NCBI RefSeq assembly: GCF_009601685.2
Contig: NZ_CP045701.2
Location: 1,302,001-1,366,000 of the forward strand
Length of the DNA: 64,000 nucleotides
Reading direction: 5' to 3'
DNA from: Pseudomonas brassicacearum
Lineage (GTDB): Bacteria > Pseudomonadota > Gammaproteobacteria > Pseudomonadales > Pseudomonadaceae
Shown: piece after piece, positions 44,814 to 52,409 of the stretch
How positions within the stretch are numbered: the stretch's first letter is position 1
How the letters are laid out: each line of letters begins with the position of its first letter
The notes under the pieces: model-generated
The model's database searches: none
Seen by the model: the letters and a program-made list of their open reading frames with translations, nothing else
Told to the model about the DNA's origin: nothing
Made by a program: the position numbers and the translations under genes

Positions 44814-45380
44814 ATGCCCTGGACACCTCCCGTTCACGTATTGCTGTCGCCGATCATTGGTGACGACGATTCGCAGATCGAACAGCTCCCACTCAAACCC
44901 CTCTTCTACGCCGCGCAGAAAGAAGCCCTGGCCCGCGCCGGTGATGACGAAGACGACCAGTTCTTCGAGCTGGCCAAACTGGCCACCGGCCTGTCGGTCA
45001 AGGAGCTGGATCAGCTCAAGCGCCCGGACTACGTCAGCATTGCCCAGTACGTGCACGAAATGTCCACGCGCCCGGCGTCGTATTTTCTGGAGGAGCCACA
45101 GGCCGATCCCGACCAAGTGCAACTGCTGCAACCGCTCGACGTCGCGGGCCGTAGCCTGACTGCGCTGACCCTGGAAATGCCGGTGCTGCGTGCCACCAAG
45201 GCGATGAAAAAACTGAAGACGGCCAAGGAACGCGCCGAGTTCATCACCGCCCATTGCACCGGCCTGATGATTCCCGATCTCGATCGGCTGACCGTGCCCG
45301 ACTGGACACAACTGCAGGTACGCATCGACGATTTTTTAAACAAACCGGCGGACTTCTTTCGGAGCGCGACATCGAAGTGA
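44814..45380 (+). CDS. Tail assembly chaperone gpE, zero-frame product, tailocin 1
   Basis: 188-residue product of the E-type tail-assembly chaperone family, preceding the tape measure gene. The protein looks internally duplicated: FFELAKLATGLSVKELDQLK then a weaker repeat EFITAHCTGLMIPDLDRLTV about 70-80 residues later. A slippery heptamer at 45335-45341 should send a share of ribosomes into the -1 frame (see the E' extension). Start ATG at 44814 gives MPWTPPVHVLLSPIIGDDDS. Confidence 0.8.
   Translation: MPWTPPVHVLLSPIIGDDDSQIEQLPLKPLFYAAQKEALARAGDDEDDQFFELAKLATGLSVKELDQLKRPDYVSIAQYVHEMSTRPASYFLEEPQADPDQVQLLQPLDVAGRSLTALTLEMPVLRATKAMKKLKTAKERAEFITAHCTGLMIPDLDRLTVPDWTQLQVRIDDFLNKPADFFRSATSK
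45335..45341 (+). other. Programmed -1 frameshift heptamer T TTA AAC (gpE/E')
   Basis: The gpE codons read TTT-TTA-AAC here, so the canonical X XXY YYZ heptamer is in register. The -1 frame is open from here to 45502. Confidence 0.75.
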
Positions 45381-45502
45381 TCCTCGATGTGGTGCCGCTC
45401 ATTTACTCGGTAAGTGAGGCGGAAATCCTGGAGTGGGACGCCGGCAAGGCCTTGCGCCGATACGACATCGCGATCACTCGCCTTGGCGTGAAACAGGAGT
45501 AG
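45341..45502 (+). CDS. gpE' frameshift extension of the tail assembly chaperone
   Basis: 53 codons in the -1 frame continue as QTGGLLSERDIEVILDVVPL and end RRYDIAITRLGVKQE. With gpE residues 1-176 they give a predicted fusion of 229 residues (44814-45341 then 45341-45502). The P2 E and E' products are made this way, with E' essential for tail assembly. There is no good independent start for this frame, and it lies 6 bases before the tape measure start. Confidence 0.75.
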   Translation, partial: QTGGLLSERDIEVILDVVPLIYSVSEAEILEWDAGKALRRYDIAITRLGVKQE

Positions 45503-45508
45503 AGCGGG

Positions 45509-47560
45509 ATGGCAGACAGCAAGTATTCGCTGTCCGGTGCAGCGAGCATTGGCAGCGTATCTGAAACGTCGGGTCTGAACCTTGCATTGACCACAGCCAG
45601 TCTCGACATCCGTCTGCTGGTATCGGAGCAGGTCAAACTGCGGGAAACGCTAACATTGTTGAACGTTGCCCTGTCACAGCAGCAGTCGCTGCTCAAGACA
45701 AATGGCTCGACGGCGGCTTCAGGCAGTGAACCGAAGTCCAAGCTAAAGGCCGAGGTTGAACAAAGCGTACCACCTGATCGACGCAAGTCTTCCATGGCCC
45801 TGGAGTTGGCGATGGTTGAGCTCAATCTGGTGGCGAACCTGAGCAAGGATCAGCTCTCCGGCATGGCGATTGCCAATCTGAAGATGGCCAGCGAAAGGCA
45901 GGTGGCCCCCAGTGGGGCGACTGCCGTGCAGTTGACTCAGGTCGAACTGGCAGCGGCTAAAGCGGGTATCGGAAGCGGCCTCGACCCAGCCAAAAAACAG
46001 GACGAGTTGCTGAACTTCGCCCGCGATAGCGCGGTAATGGCGTCGGCGTTCAATCTCGATGTCAAGGCCGCCAGCGAGATGTTGTTGGGCTGGCGCACCG
46101 GGTTGGAGCTGGACCGGGCACAAAGCCTGCGCCTGGCGGATGCGACCAACCACCTTGGCAACAGCGGCTTGAATGTCAAAGCGGCCGATATTGGCTCAGT
46201 AGTGCAACGCGGTGGCGAGGCTGGCATTGCCGCGGGAATGACCCCGGAGCAAGTGGCGGCCCTCGCGGCGGCGTTCCTGAACAGCGGCGTGGACAAGGCT
46301 GGTGCCGGTGAGGCTTTGAAAGGTTTCACCACGGTGTTGGCCAAGGGGGACGCGGCTTCACCGCAGCAGCGTCAGGCTTGGACGGCGCTGGACCCCGGAT
46401 TCAATCCAGCGATGCTAGCCGACGGCCTTCGTACGGACGCACCGGGGACCATCAATCTGGTGCTTGAAGCACTGAAGAAAAAACCTGCCGAAGAACAGCA
46501 GTCGCTGACCAAGGTTCTGTTTGGCGATAACACGGCGATTCTTGAGCTGCTGAAAAAACCGCAAGACACCCAGAAGGCGTTTCTGCTGGTGTCCGAGCGG
46601 ACCACCGACGGGGCGTTGCCGAAATACGACGGCTCCGTAGCCAAAACCGCTGAAACGCTTGGGGGGACCTCACAAGGACGGTGGAATGCTCATGATGCGA
46701 GTCAGACCCGTCTGTCTTCGGCTGTTGGCAATGCGCTAATGCCGGTGAATGACGGTTTGACGGCCTCCCTCGATACGGTGACGGGAGGTTTGAGTTCGCT
46801 GGCAGAAGACTCCCCGAAGGCCGCGGCGGGAGTTGCGCTTGCAGTCGCGGCCGTCGGATCTCTACTGACCCTGCTTGGCAGCGCCGTGTTGTCGGAGGGG
46901 CTTTCGAGAGTGGGCAAGAAAGTCCTTGATCAGACGGCCGCGCGCCTGCCCGATAGTGTGGGGGATGTGATTGCCGATGTTGATGAGGGTGCCCGCAAGG
47001 GTAAGAACGGCAAACAAGGAAACCACCGTGCAACCAGAGCCAAACCTGCAGGCGTGGCGAGTCGTTTGATGGGGGCCGTGGCCAAGGCCGAACCTTTGGT
47101 CAGTAAAGCGGCGGCACCGCTGATGGTGCTTAGTGCCGGATACGATGCATACAAAGGATTGCGCGACGGGGACGACAAGGCTGTTGGAGGTGCAGTCGGC
47201 GAGATGACCGGAACGGTCGTGGGGGCAGCGATCGGGTCGTTTTTACTGCCGGGTATTGGTACGGCAATCGGCGGTCTTGTTGGTGGCATGGCCGGTTCGT
47301 GGTTGGGTGAGCAACTGGCATCTCCTTCCGATCAGCTCATGGCTCCGGAGGCGGTGACTAAAGACCTGGCTAGCGCCCAGACAACCACGCAACAGAACAC
47401 CATGACCGCCAACATCTACATCAACGGCCAGGACCAGGCCAGCGCGAGTCAGTTGGCCAACCTGGTCGTGCAGCAGCTCTCGGGCCAATTCGGCTTAACG
47501 ACCATGCCCAACTCACTCGCCATGCGCAGTGACGCGGCGCTGACCGACGGAGGTACGTGA
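45509..47560 (+). CDS. Tape measure protein, tailocin 1
   Basis: 683 residues that set tail length and fill the tube. Long helical N-terminal part; a hydrophobic segment (AAGVALAVAAVGSLLTLLGS, about residues 430-460) and a glycine-zipper region near residues 560-615 (VVGAAIGSFLLPGIGTAIGG) suit membrane insertion or pore formation. Length differs from the 524 residues of tailocin 2, so the two particles should have different tail lengths. The stop overlaps the gpU start. Confidence 0.88.
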   Translation: MADSKYSLSGAASIGSVSETSGLNLALTTASLDIRLLVSEQVKLRETLTLLNVALSQQQSLLKTNGSTAASGSEPKSKLKAEVEQSVPPDRRKSSMALELAMVELNLVANLSKDQLSGMAIANLKMASERQVAPSGATAVQLTQVELAAAKAGIGSGLDPAKKQDELLNFARDSAVMASAFNLDVKAASEMLLGWRTGLELDRAQSLRLADATNHLGNSGLNVKAADIGSVVQRGGEAGIAAGMTPEQVAALAAAFLNSGVDKAGAGEALKGFTTVLAKGDAASPQQRQAWTALDPGFNPAMLADGLRTDAPGTINLVLEALKKKPAEEQQSLTKVLFGDNTAILELLKKPQDTQKAFLLVSERTTDGALPKYDGSVAKTAETLGGTSQGRWNAHDASQTRLSSAVGNALMPVNDGLTASLDTVTGGLSSLAEDSPKAAAGVALAVAAVGSLLTLLGSAVLSEGLSRVGKKVLDQTAARLPDSVGDVIADVDEGARKGKNGKQGNHRATRAKPAGVASRLMGAVAKAEPLVSKAAAPLMVLSAGYDAYKGLRDGDDKAVGGAVGEMTGTVVGAAIGSFLLPGIGTAIGGLVGGMAGSWLGEQLASPSDQLMAPEAVTKDLASAQTTTQQNTMTANIYINGQDQASASQLANLVVQQLSGQFGLTTMPNSLAMRSDAALTDGGT

Positions 47561-47943
47561 TGCGTCAGCAAATGGCACTCGGCAGTTTCATTTTCGGTCT
47601 GTCGAGAAACTTTGCGTACCACAGCCTGGTACGCACCTCGGACGGTGGCTGGAAGAGCATCGACATCCTCACCAGCAAACCCAAGTCCAGCCAGGTCGGC
47701 CAAGGCCTGCAAGGGCTGACGATCACCGGCAAGTCGATGTACGCGACCGCCATGGATCGCCTCGATGAGTTGCGCGCCTTGCAGGCGCAGCGCGTGCCTG
47801 TGCCGTTGGTCGATGGCATCGGCCGCAACTGGGGCCTGTGGCAGATCAACAAGGTGACGGAAACCCAGACCGAGATCATTGATGACGGTACGGCGATGGT
47901 GGTCGGCTGGGTGGTTGAATTGACGGAGTTCGCCAATGCGTAG
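47560..47943 (+). CDS. Tail protein gpU-like, tailocin 1
   Basis: 127 residues, P2 gpU family (MRQQMALGSFIFGLSRNFAY). Lies after the tape measure gene as in P2 and R2 pyocin. ATGA overlap with the tape measure stop and 8-base overlap with gpX. Confidence 0.88.
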   Translation: MRQQMALGSFIFGLSRNFAYHSLVRTSDGGWKSIDILTSKPKSSQVGQGLQGLTITGKSMYATAMDRLDELRALQAQRVPVPLVDGIGRNWGLWQINKVTETQTEIIDDGTAMVVGWVVELTEFANA

Positions 47944-48148
47944 GGTTCGAAGTATCGCCGGTGATTCGGTGAATCTGTTGCTGTACCGCGAGCTTGAGCG
48001 TTGTGACGATATCGTCGAGGAGGCGCTCTGGCTGCTCAATCCGGGCTTGGCTGAATGGGGCCCGGTATTGCCTGCAGGCGTATGGGTGGTCTTGCCGGAA
48101 GTGGACCTCAAGCCCGTGGCAACCCCACCGGTTTCGGCCTGGGATTAA
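47936..48148 (+). CDS. Tail protein X (LysM-like), tailocin 1
   Basis: 70 residues of the P2 gpX family, a LysM-type fold (LLYRELERCDDIVEEALWLL, then PAGVWVVLPEVD). In the R2 pyocin structure the equivalent lies at the baseplate hub. Confidence 0.87.
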   Translation: MRRVRSIAGDSVNLLLYRELERCDDIVEEALWLLNPGLAEWGPVLPAGVWVVLPEVDLKPVATPPVSAWD

Positions 48149-48157
48149 GGAGGCAAC

Positions 48158-49174
48158 ATGTCACTGGGTTTCACGCCTGCGGTGGAAATTTATGGTGCGA
48201 ACGCTGCACTGCTCAACGAACGCCTGCTCAAGTGGGAGCATGTCGACGCGGCGGGCATCGAGTCCGATCAGCTGACGCTCACCATTAGCCTGGACGGGCT
48301 CGAAGGGTTGCCCAGCCTTGGCGGCAAGATTGGCCTGCGGGTCGGTTATCTGGAGTCGGGGCTGGTGGATAAAGGCGAGTTCGTCATCACCCGGCGCACG
48401 CCGTTCCTGTTTCCCCTGCAACTCGTGCTGGTGGCCATGGCCGCACCCTTCAGTGCCGCGGACCAGACCGGGTTCAAGCAACGCCGATCCGTCAGTTATG
48501 GCCCGACCACCCTGGGGACGCTGTTTCGGCAATTGACCTCCAGGCACGGTTTTTCCCCGCGGGTGGCGCCGGACCTGTCGCTGATCAAAATCGAGCATGT
48601 CGACCAGACCAACGAAACCGACATGGGTTTCCTCACGCGTCTGGCCCACCGTTATGACGCTGTCGCCAAGCCGATCAACGAGTTGTATGTGCTGGCTCGG
48701 CGCGGTCAGGCGAAGTCATTGTCGGGCAAGGTCTTGCCCGAGATGAAACTCTCGGTGACCACCAACAACCGCCCGGGCGACCACGCTTTTACCTCGGCCA
48801 AGCTGGATGAAACCGCCCGGGCGAAATATCAGGGCTGCAAGACCCGTTGGTGGGATGCGGCGGCCGGCAAACTGCAGGTCGAGGAGAGCGGCCTCGCGCC
48901 GTTCAAGACCCTGCGCCAACGTTTCCAGAGCGCAGACGATGCCCGCGCCGCCGGTGAAGGCGAGGTGCGCCGGATGATGCGCGAAGCCCTCAAGGTGAGC
49001 ATCGAATGCCCCGGCAACCCGGGACTCTCCGCCGAGGGCATCGTACTGCTGGACCCGACCTGGCCGGATTTCATGCGCGGTCGCTGGTCGATCGACAAGG
49101 TCACCGCCAGTGGTGATCGGGAAAAAAGCTATCGCTGCTTGATTCATGCAACCTGCCTGGATGCCAAGGCCTGA
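48158..49174 (+). CDS. Baseplate hub protein gpD-like (late control D family), tailocin 1
   Basis: 338 residues, hub protein of the gpD family (T4 gp27-like). Contains FLTRLAHRYDAVAKPINELY and the C-terminal VLLDPTWPDFMRGRWSIDKV. It is the last gene of the P2/R2-like block. In R2 pyocin a lysozyme gene follows; here the second tail block begins instead. Confidence 0.88.
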   Translation: MSLGFTPAVEIYGANAALLNERLLKWEHVDAAGIESDQLTLTISLDGLEGLPSLGGKIGLRVGYLESGLVDKGEFVITRRTPFLFPLQLVLVAMAAPFSAADQTGFKQRRSVSYGPTTLGTLFRQLTSRHGFSPRVAPDLSLIKIEHVDQTNETDMGFLTRLAHRYDAVAKPINELYVLARRGQAKSLSGKVLPEMKLSVTTNNRPGDHAFTSAKLDETARAKYQGCKTRWWDAAAGKLQVEESGLAPFKTLRQRFQSADDARAAGEGEVRRMMREALKVSIECPGNPGLSAEGIVLLDPTWPDFMRGRWSIDKVTASGDREKSYRCLIHATCLDAKA

Positions 49175-49182
49175 CCCCAATC

Positions 49183-49278
49183 CCCTGTGGGAGCGAGCTT
49201 GCTCGCGAAGACGCCAGCACATCCAACATCAGAGTTGCCTGACCTACCGCTTTCGCGAGCAAGCCCGCTCCCACAGGG
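49183..49278. repeat. REPIN between the two tailocin blocks
   Basis: Arms CCCTGTGGGAGCGAGCTTGC and the inverse of a closely related sequence. It lies exactly at the junction between the P2-like and Mu-like gene sets. Confidence 0.88.
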
Positions 49279-49311
49279 TTGACTCGCACCTTCAGATACT
49301 GGAGTCCCCCC

Positions 49312-49896
49312 ATGAAGATCACACCGATCCTCACGCAGTTGCGTGAGCAATGTCCGACGCTCGCCCAGCGCGTGGCCGCAGGCTTCGACCTCGCCACGCT
49401 GCAAGCCGAGACCCCGCTGCAAACACCCTGTGCCTATGTCCTGCCAACCGCCGACATTGCCAGCAAGAACGCGGCTCAGAACGTCACGCTGCAAGCGGTA
49501 CGTGATCGCTTCGATGCCGTGCTGGTGCTCGACGCCACTGACCCGACAAAAGCGCTGGATCTGTTGCACGACCTGCGGGCCGAACTGTGGCGCGCGCTGG
49601 TGGGGTTCAAGCCGGGCGCCGAGTACACCGGCATTGAATACGACGGCAGCGAACTGGTTTCCATCAACAGCAGCCGCGTGTTGTACCGGCTGCGCTTTTT
49701 CGCCGAGTTCCAGCTGGGCCGCAATCTGGCGAGCCAGCCTGCCGAAAGCTGGCACGAGCGTGAACTGGACGGCTTGTCGTCCTTTACCGGGGCCACCGTG
49801 CGGGTCGATGCCATCGACCCGGCGGACCCCAACCTGAAACGTCCCGGCCCCGACGGGCGCGTGGAACTGACTTTCTCTGGAGACGTAACCCCATGA
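49312..49896 (+). CDS. Tail terminator (Mu gp37-like), tailocin 2
   Basis: 194 residues, starting MKITPILTQLREQCPTLAQR, of the Gp37 type found before the DUF2635 and sheath genes in Mu-like tails. It would cap the tube and sheath. The frame is open further upstream, but the extra residues come from the REPIN. Overlaps the next start by 4 bases. Confidence 0.8.
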   Translation: MKITPILTQLREQCPTLAQRVAAGFDLATLQAETPLQTPCAYVLPTADIASKNAAQNVTLQAVRDRFDAVLVLDATDPTKALDLLHDLRAELWRALVGFKPGAEYTGIEYDGSELVSINSSRVLYRLRFFAEFQLGRNLASQPAESWHERELDGLSSFTGATVRVDAIDPADPNLKRPGPDGRVELTFSGDVTP

Positions 49897-50075
49897 GCAA
49901 ACGCATCACCGTGCTGCCGGCCCCGGGCCGTGCCGTACCGGACCCGGAAGCGGGCGATCTGTTGCCCCTCGAAGGCCGTGAAGTGCCGGACAACGCCTGG
50001 TGGCGTCGACGTCTGGCCGATGGCGATATCACTACCAAAGCCGTGAAAGCGGCAAAACCACAGGGAGCCAAATAA
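49893..50075 (+). CDS. DUF2635 small tail protein (Mu gp38-like), tailocin 2
   Basis: 60 residues (MSKRITVLPAPGRAVPDPEA, then WWRRRLADGDI). This family regularly precedes the Mu-type sheath gene. Function unknown. The stop overlaps the sheath start. Confidence 0.85.
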   Translation: MSKRITVLPAPGRAVPDPEAGDLLPLEGREVPDNAWWRRRLADGDITTKAVKAAKPQGAK

Positions 50076-51571
50076 TGGCGATCGGATTCAGCAACATTCC
50101 CGCGGACATTCGTGTACCGCTGTTTTACGCCGAAATGGACAACTCGGCCGCCAATAGCGCGTCATCGGCCATGCGCCGGTTGATCGTCGCCCAGGTCAAC
50201 GACAACGTCGCCCCGGCCGAGGTCGGCAAACTGGTGCTGGTGTCCAGCGTCGCGCTGGCCAAGAACATCGGCGGGCAGGGCTCGATGCTCGCCTCGATGT
50301 ACGAGACCTGGCGCAAGACCGACCCACTCGGTGAAATCTGGTGCCTGCCGCTGCACAACGTCGAAGGCGCCATCGCCCAGGGCGTGCTGACCCTCACCGG
50401 CGCCGCGACTGAAAGCGGTGTGCTCAACCTGTACGTCGGCGGTGTGCGCGTCCAGGCCGCCATCGTCAACGGTGCCACGGCGGCGCAGGCCGCCACTGCG
50501 CTGGCCTTGAAAATCAACGCAGCCGCCGACCTGCCGGTGACCGCTGCGGCCGCCGAAGGTGTGGTGACCCTCAGCGCCAAATGGACCGGTGACAGCGGCA
50601 ACGACATCAGCCTGCAATTCAATCGCCTGGGCAAGAGCAATGGCGAAAACACCCCGGCGGGGCTGACCACCGCCATCACCACGATGACCGGCGGCGCCGG
50701 TGTGCCGGACCAGACCGCTGCGGTCGCGGCCCTGGGCGACGAGCCGTTCGAGTTCATCGCCATGCCCTGGTCCGATGTGGCGAGCCTCAACACCTGGCAA
50801 GCGGTCATGGACGACAGCACTGGTCGCTGGTCCTGGGCCAAGCAGTTGTTCGGCCACGTCTATAGCGCCAAGCGCGGCACCCTCGGCACCCTGGTCGCCG
50901 CCGGTCAGGCGCGCAACGACCAGCACATGACCATCCAGGCCCTGGAGCTGGGCGTACCGCAACCGTTCTGGGTCCAGGCCGCTGCGTTGGCTGCGCGCAC
51001 GGCGGTGTTCATCTCCGCCGACGCCAGCCGTCCGACCCAGAGCGGCAGCTTGCCAGGCCTGGACCCGGCACCGGCCAGCGAACGTTTCACCCTGACCGAG
51101 CGCCAGTCGCTGCTCAATTACGGCATCGCGACCGCGTATTACGAAGGTGGCTACGTGCGCATCCAGCGTTCCATCACCACGTATCAGAAGAATGCCTTCG
51201 GCCAGGCTGACAACTCCTACCTGGACAGCGAAACCATGCACCAGTCGGCGTTCATCGTCCGTCGCCTGCAAAGCGTGATCACCAGCAAGTACGGTCGCCA
51301 CAAACTGGCCGCCGACGGCACCCGTTTCGGCGCCGGCCAGCCCATCGTGACTCCGAGCACGATTCGCGGTGAGTTGATCGCCCAGTACGCCAAGCTCGAA
51401 CTGGAAGGCCACGTGGAAAACGCCGAGCTGTTCGCCGAGCACCTTGTTGTCGAGCGTGACAGTCAGGACCCGAGCCGGGTCAATGTGCTGTTCCCGCCGG
51501 ATTACATCAATGGCCTGCGGGTGTTCGCGCTGCTCAACCAGTTCCGCCTGCAATACGACGCCGCCGCCTGA
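50075..51571 (+). CDS. Contractile tail sheath protein (Mu gpL-like), tailocin 2
   Basis: 498 residues beginning MAIGFSNIPADIRVPLFYAE, with the Mu gpL family motifs SGNDISLQFNRLGKSNGE and YLDSETMHQSAFIVRRLQSV. It differs fully from the 388-residue sheath of tailocin 1, so the two particles are independent in origin. A terminator-like hairpin follows before the tube gene. Confidence 0.92.
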   Translation: MAIGFSNIPADIRVPLFYAEMDNSAANSASSAMRRLIVAQVNDNVAPAEVGKLVLVSSVALAKNIGGQGSMLASMYETWRKTDPLGEIWCLPLHNVEGAIAQGVLTLTGAATESGVLNLYVGGVRVQAAIVNGATAAQAATALALKINAAADLPVTAAAAEGVVTLSAKWTGDSGNDISLQFNRLGKSNGENTPAGLTTAITTMTGGAGVPDQTAAVAALGDEPFEFIAMPWSDVASLNTWQAVMDDSTGRWSWAKQLFGHVYSAKRGTLGTLVAAGQARNDQHMTIQALELGVPQPFWVQAAALAARTAVFISADASRPTQSGSLPGLDPAPASERFTLTERQSLLNYGIATAYYEGGYVRIQRSITTYQKNAFGQADNSYLDSETMHQSAFIVRRLQSVITSKYGRHKLAADGTRFGAGQPIVTPSTIRGELIAQYAKLELEGHVENAELFAEHLVVERDSQDPSRVNVLFPPDYINGLRVFALLNQFRLQYDAAA

Positions 51572-51596
51572 AGGTCGCGTTCAATCGCATGAATTC

Positions 51597-51619
51597 AGCC
51601 CACCTCGCGTGGGCTTTTT
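51597..51619 (+). terminator. Terminator-like hairpin between sheath and tube genes, tailocin 2
   Basis: AGCCCAC / GTGGGCT stem, CTCGC loop, five T. It lies inside the gene block, 19 bases before the tube gene. Confidence 0.72.
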
Positions 51620-51637
51620 ATTGAAGGGAGAAACACC

Positions 51638-51985
51638 ATGGGTCAACTGATTGCGGGCACCTGCTACGTCAAAGTGGACGGCGCTCAACTGACCATCAAC
51701 GGTGGCTGCGAAGCGCCACTGATGTTCACCAAACGCGAAACCGTCGTACCGGGTTTCTACAAGGAAACCGACATTGCCCCGTCCTTCAAGGTGACGGCGC
51801 TGCACACCGCGGACTTCCCGCTCAAGCAACTGGTTGCCGGCACCGACATGACCGTCACCTGCGAATTCAACAACGGCAAGGTCTACGTGCTGGCCGGCGC
51901 CTACCTGGTGGAAGAGCCTGTGTCCAAGGGTGACGACGCCACCATCGAGCTGAAATTCGAAGGCATCAAGGGGACCTGGCAATGA
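51638..51985 (+). CDS. Tail tube protein (Mu gpM-like), tailocin 2
   Basis: 115-residue inner-tube subunit with the Mu gpM family pattern: AGTCYVKVDGAQLTINGGCE at the start and TVTCEFNNGKVYVLAGAYLV later. Follows the sheath gene, with 4-base overlap to the chaperone gene. Confidence 0.88.
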   Translation: MGQLIAGTCYVKVDGAQLTINGGCEAPLMFTKRETVVPGFYKETDIAPSFKVTALHTADFPLKQLVAGTDMTVTCEFNNGKVYVLAGAYLVEEPVSKGDDATIELKFEGIKGTWQ

Positions 51986-52278
51986 GCGATGTCGTGACGC
52001 TGCGCGTGGCCATCGAGGCCCACGGCGAGCCTGTGAGCGAACTGACCCTGCGCCGTCCGACGGTGCAGGAAGTCCGGGCGATCAAGGCGCTGCCGTACAA
52101 GATCGACAAGAGTGAGGAGGTGAGCCTGGACATGGACGTCGCGGCCAAATACATCGCGGTGTGCGCCGGCATCCCGCCGTCGTCGGTCAACCAGTTGGAC
52201 CTGGCTGATCTCAACGCGCTGAGCTGGGCTGTCGCGAGTTTTTTCATGAGTGCGGCGTCGCAACCATCGGCGACCTGA
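51982..52278 (+). CDS. Tail assembly chaperone (Mu gp41-like), zero-frame product, tailocin 2
   Basis: 98 residues of the E/41/14 tail assembly chaperone family (LTLRRPTVQEVRAIKALPYK). A T TTT TTC heptamer at 52239-52245 in register should yield a longer -1 product. The zero-frame stop comes 11 codons after the slippery site. Confidence 0.82.
   Translation: MSDVVTLRVAIEAHGEPVSELTLRRPTVQEVRAIKALPYKIDKSEEVSLDMDVAAKYIAVCAGIPPSSVNQLDLADLNALSWAVASFFMSAASQPSAT
52239..52245 (+). other. Programmed -1 frameshift heptamer T TTT TTC, tailocin 2
   Basis: The zero-frame codons are AGT-TTT-TTC, so the heptamer is in phase. The -1 frame is open from here to 52409, where its stop overlaps the tape measure start. 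Confidence 0.75.
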
Positions 52279-52409
52279 TCGCCGCCGCCTATGACCTGGC
52301 CTGGTTCTGGAAGGTTGATCCCGAACAGATGATGGCCAGGCCACTGGATGTGCTCCGCGAATCCCTGGAGCACGCGCAACGGATCAATGCGATGCAGCAG
52401 GTGCAGTGA
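52245..52409 (+). CDS. -1 frameshift extension of the tail assembly chaperone, tailocin 2
   Basis: 54 codons reading HECGVATIGDLIAAAYDLAW and ending EHAQRINAMQQVQ, with no proper start of its own. Fused to the first 88 residues of the upstream gene it makes a 142-residue product. A chaperone pair made by frameshift before the tape measure gene is known for Mu and most long-tailed phages. The stop TGA overlaps the tape measure ATG. Confidence 0.75.
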   Translation, partial: HECGVATIGDLIAAAYDLAWFWKVDPEQMMARPLDVLRESLEHAQRINAMQQVQ

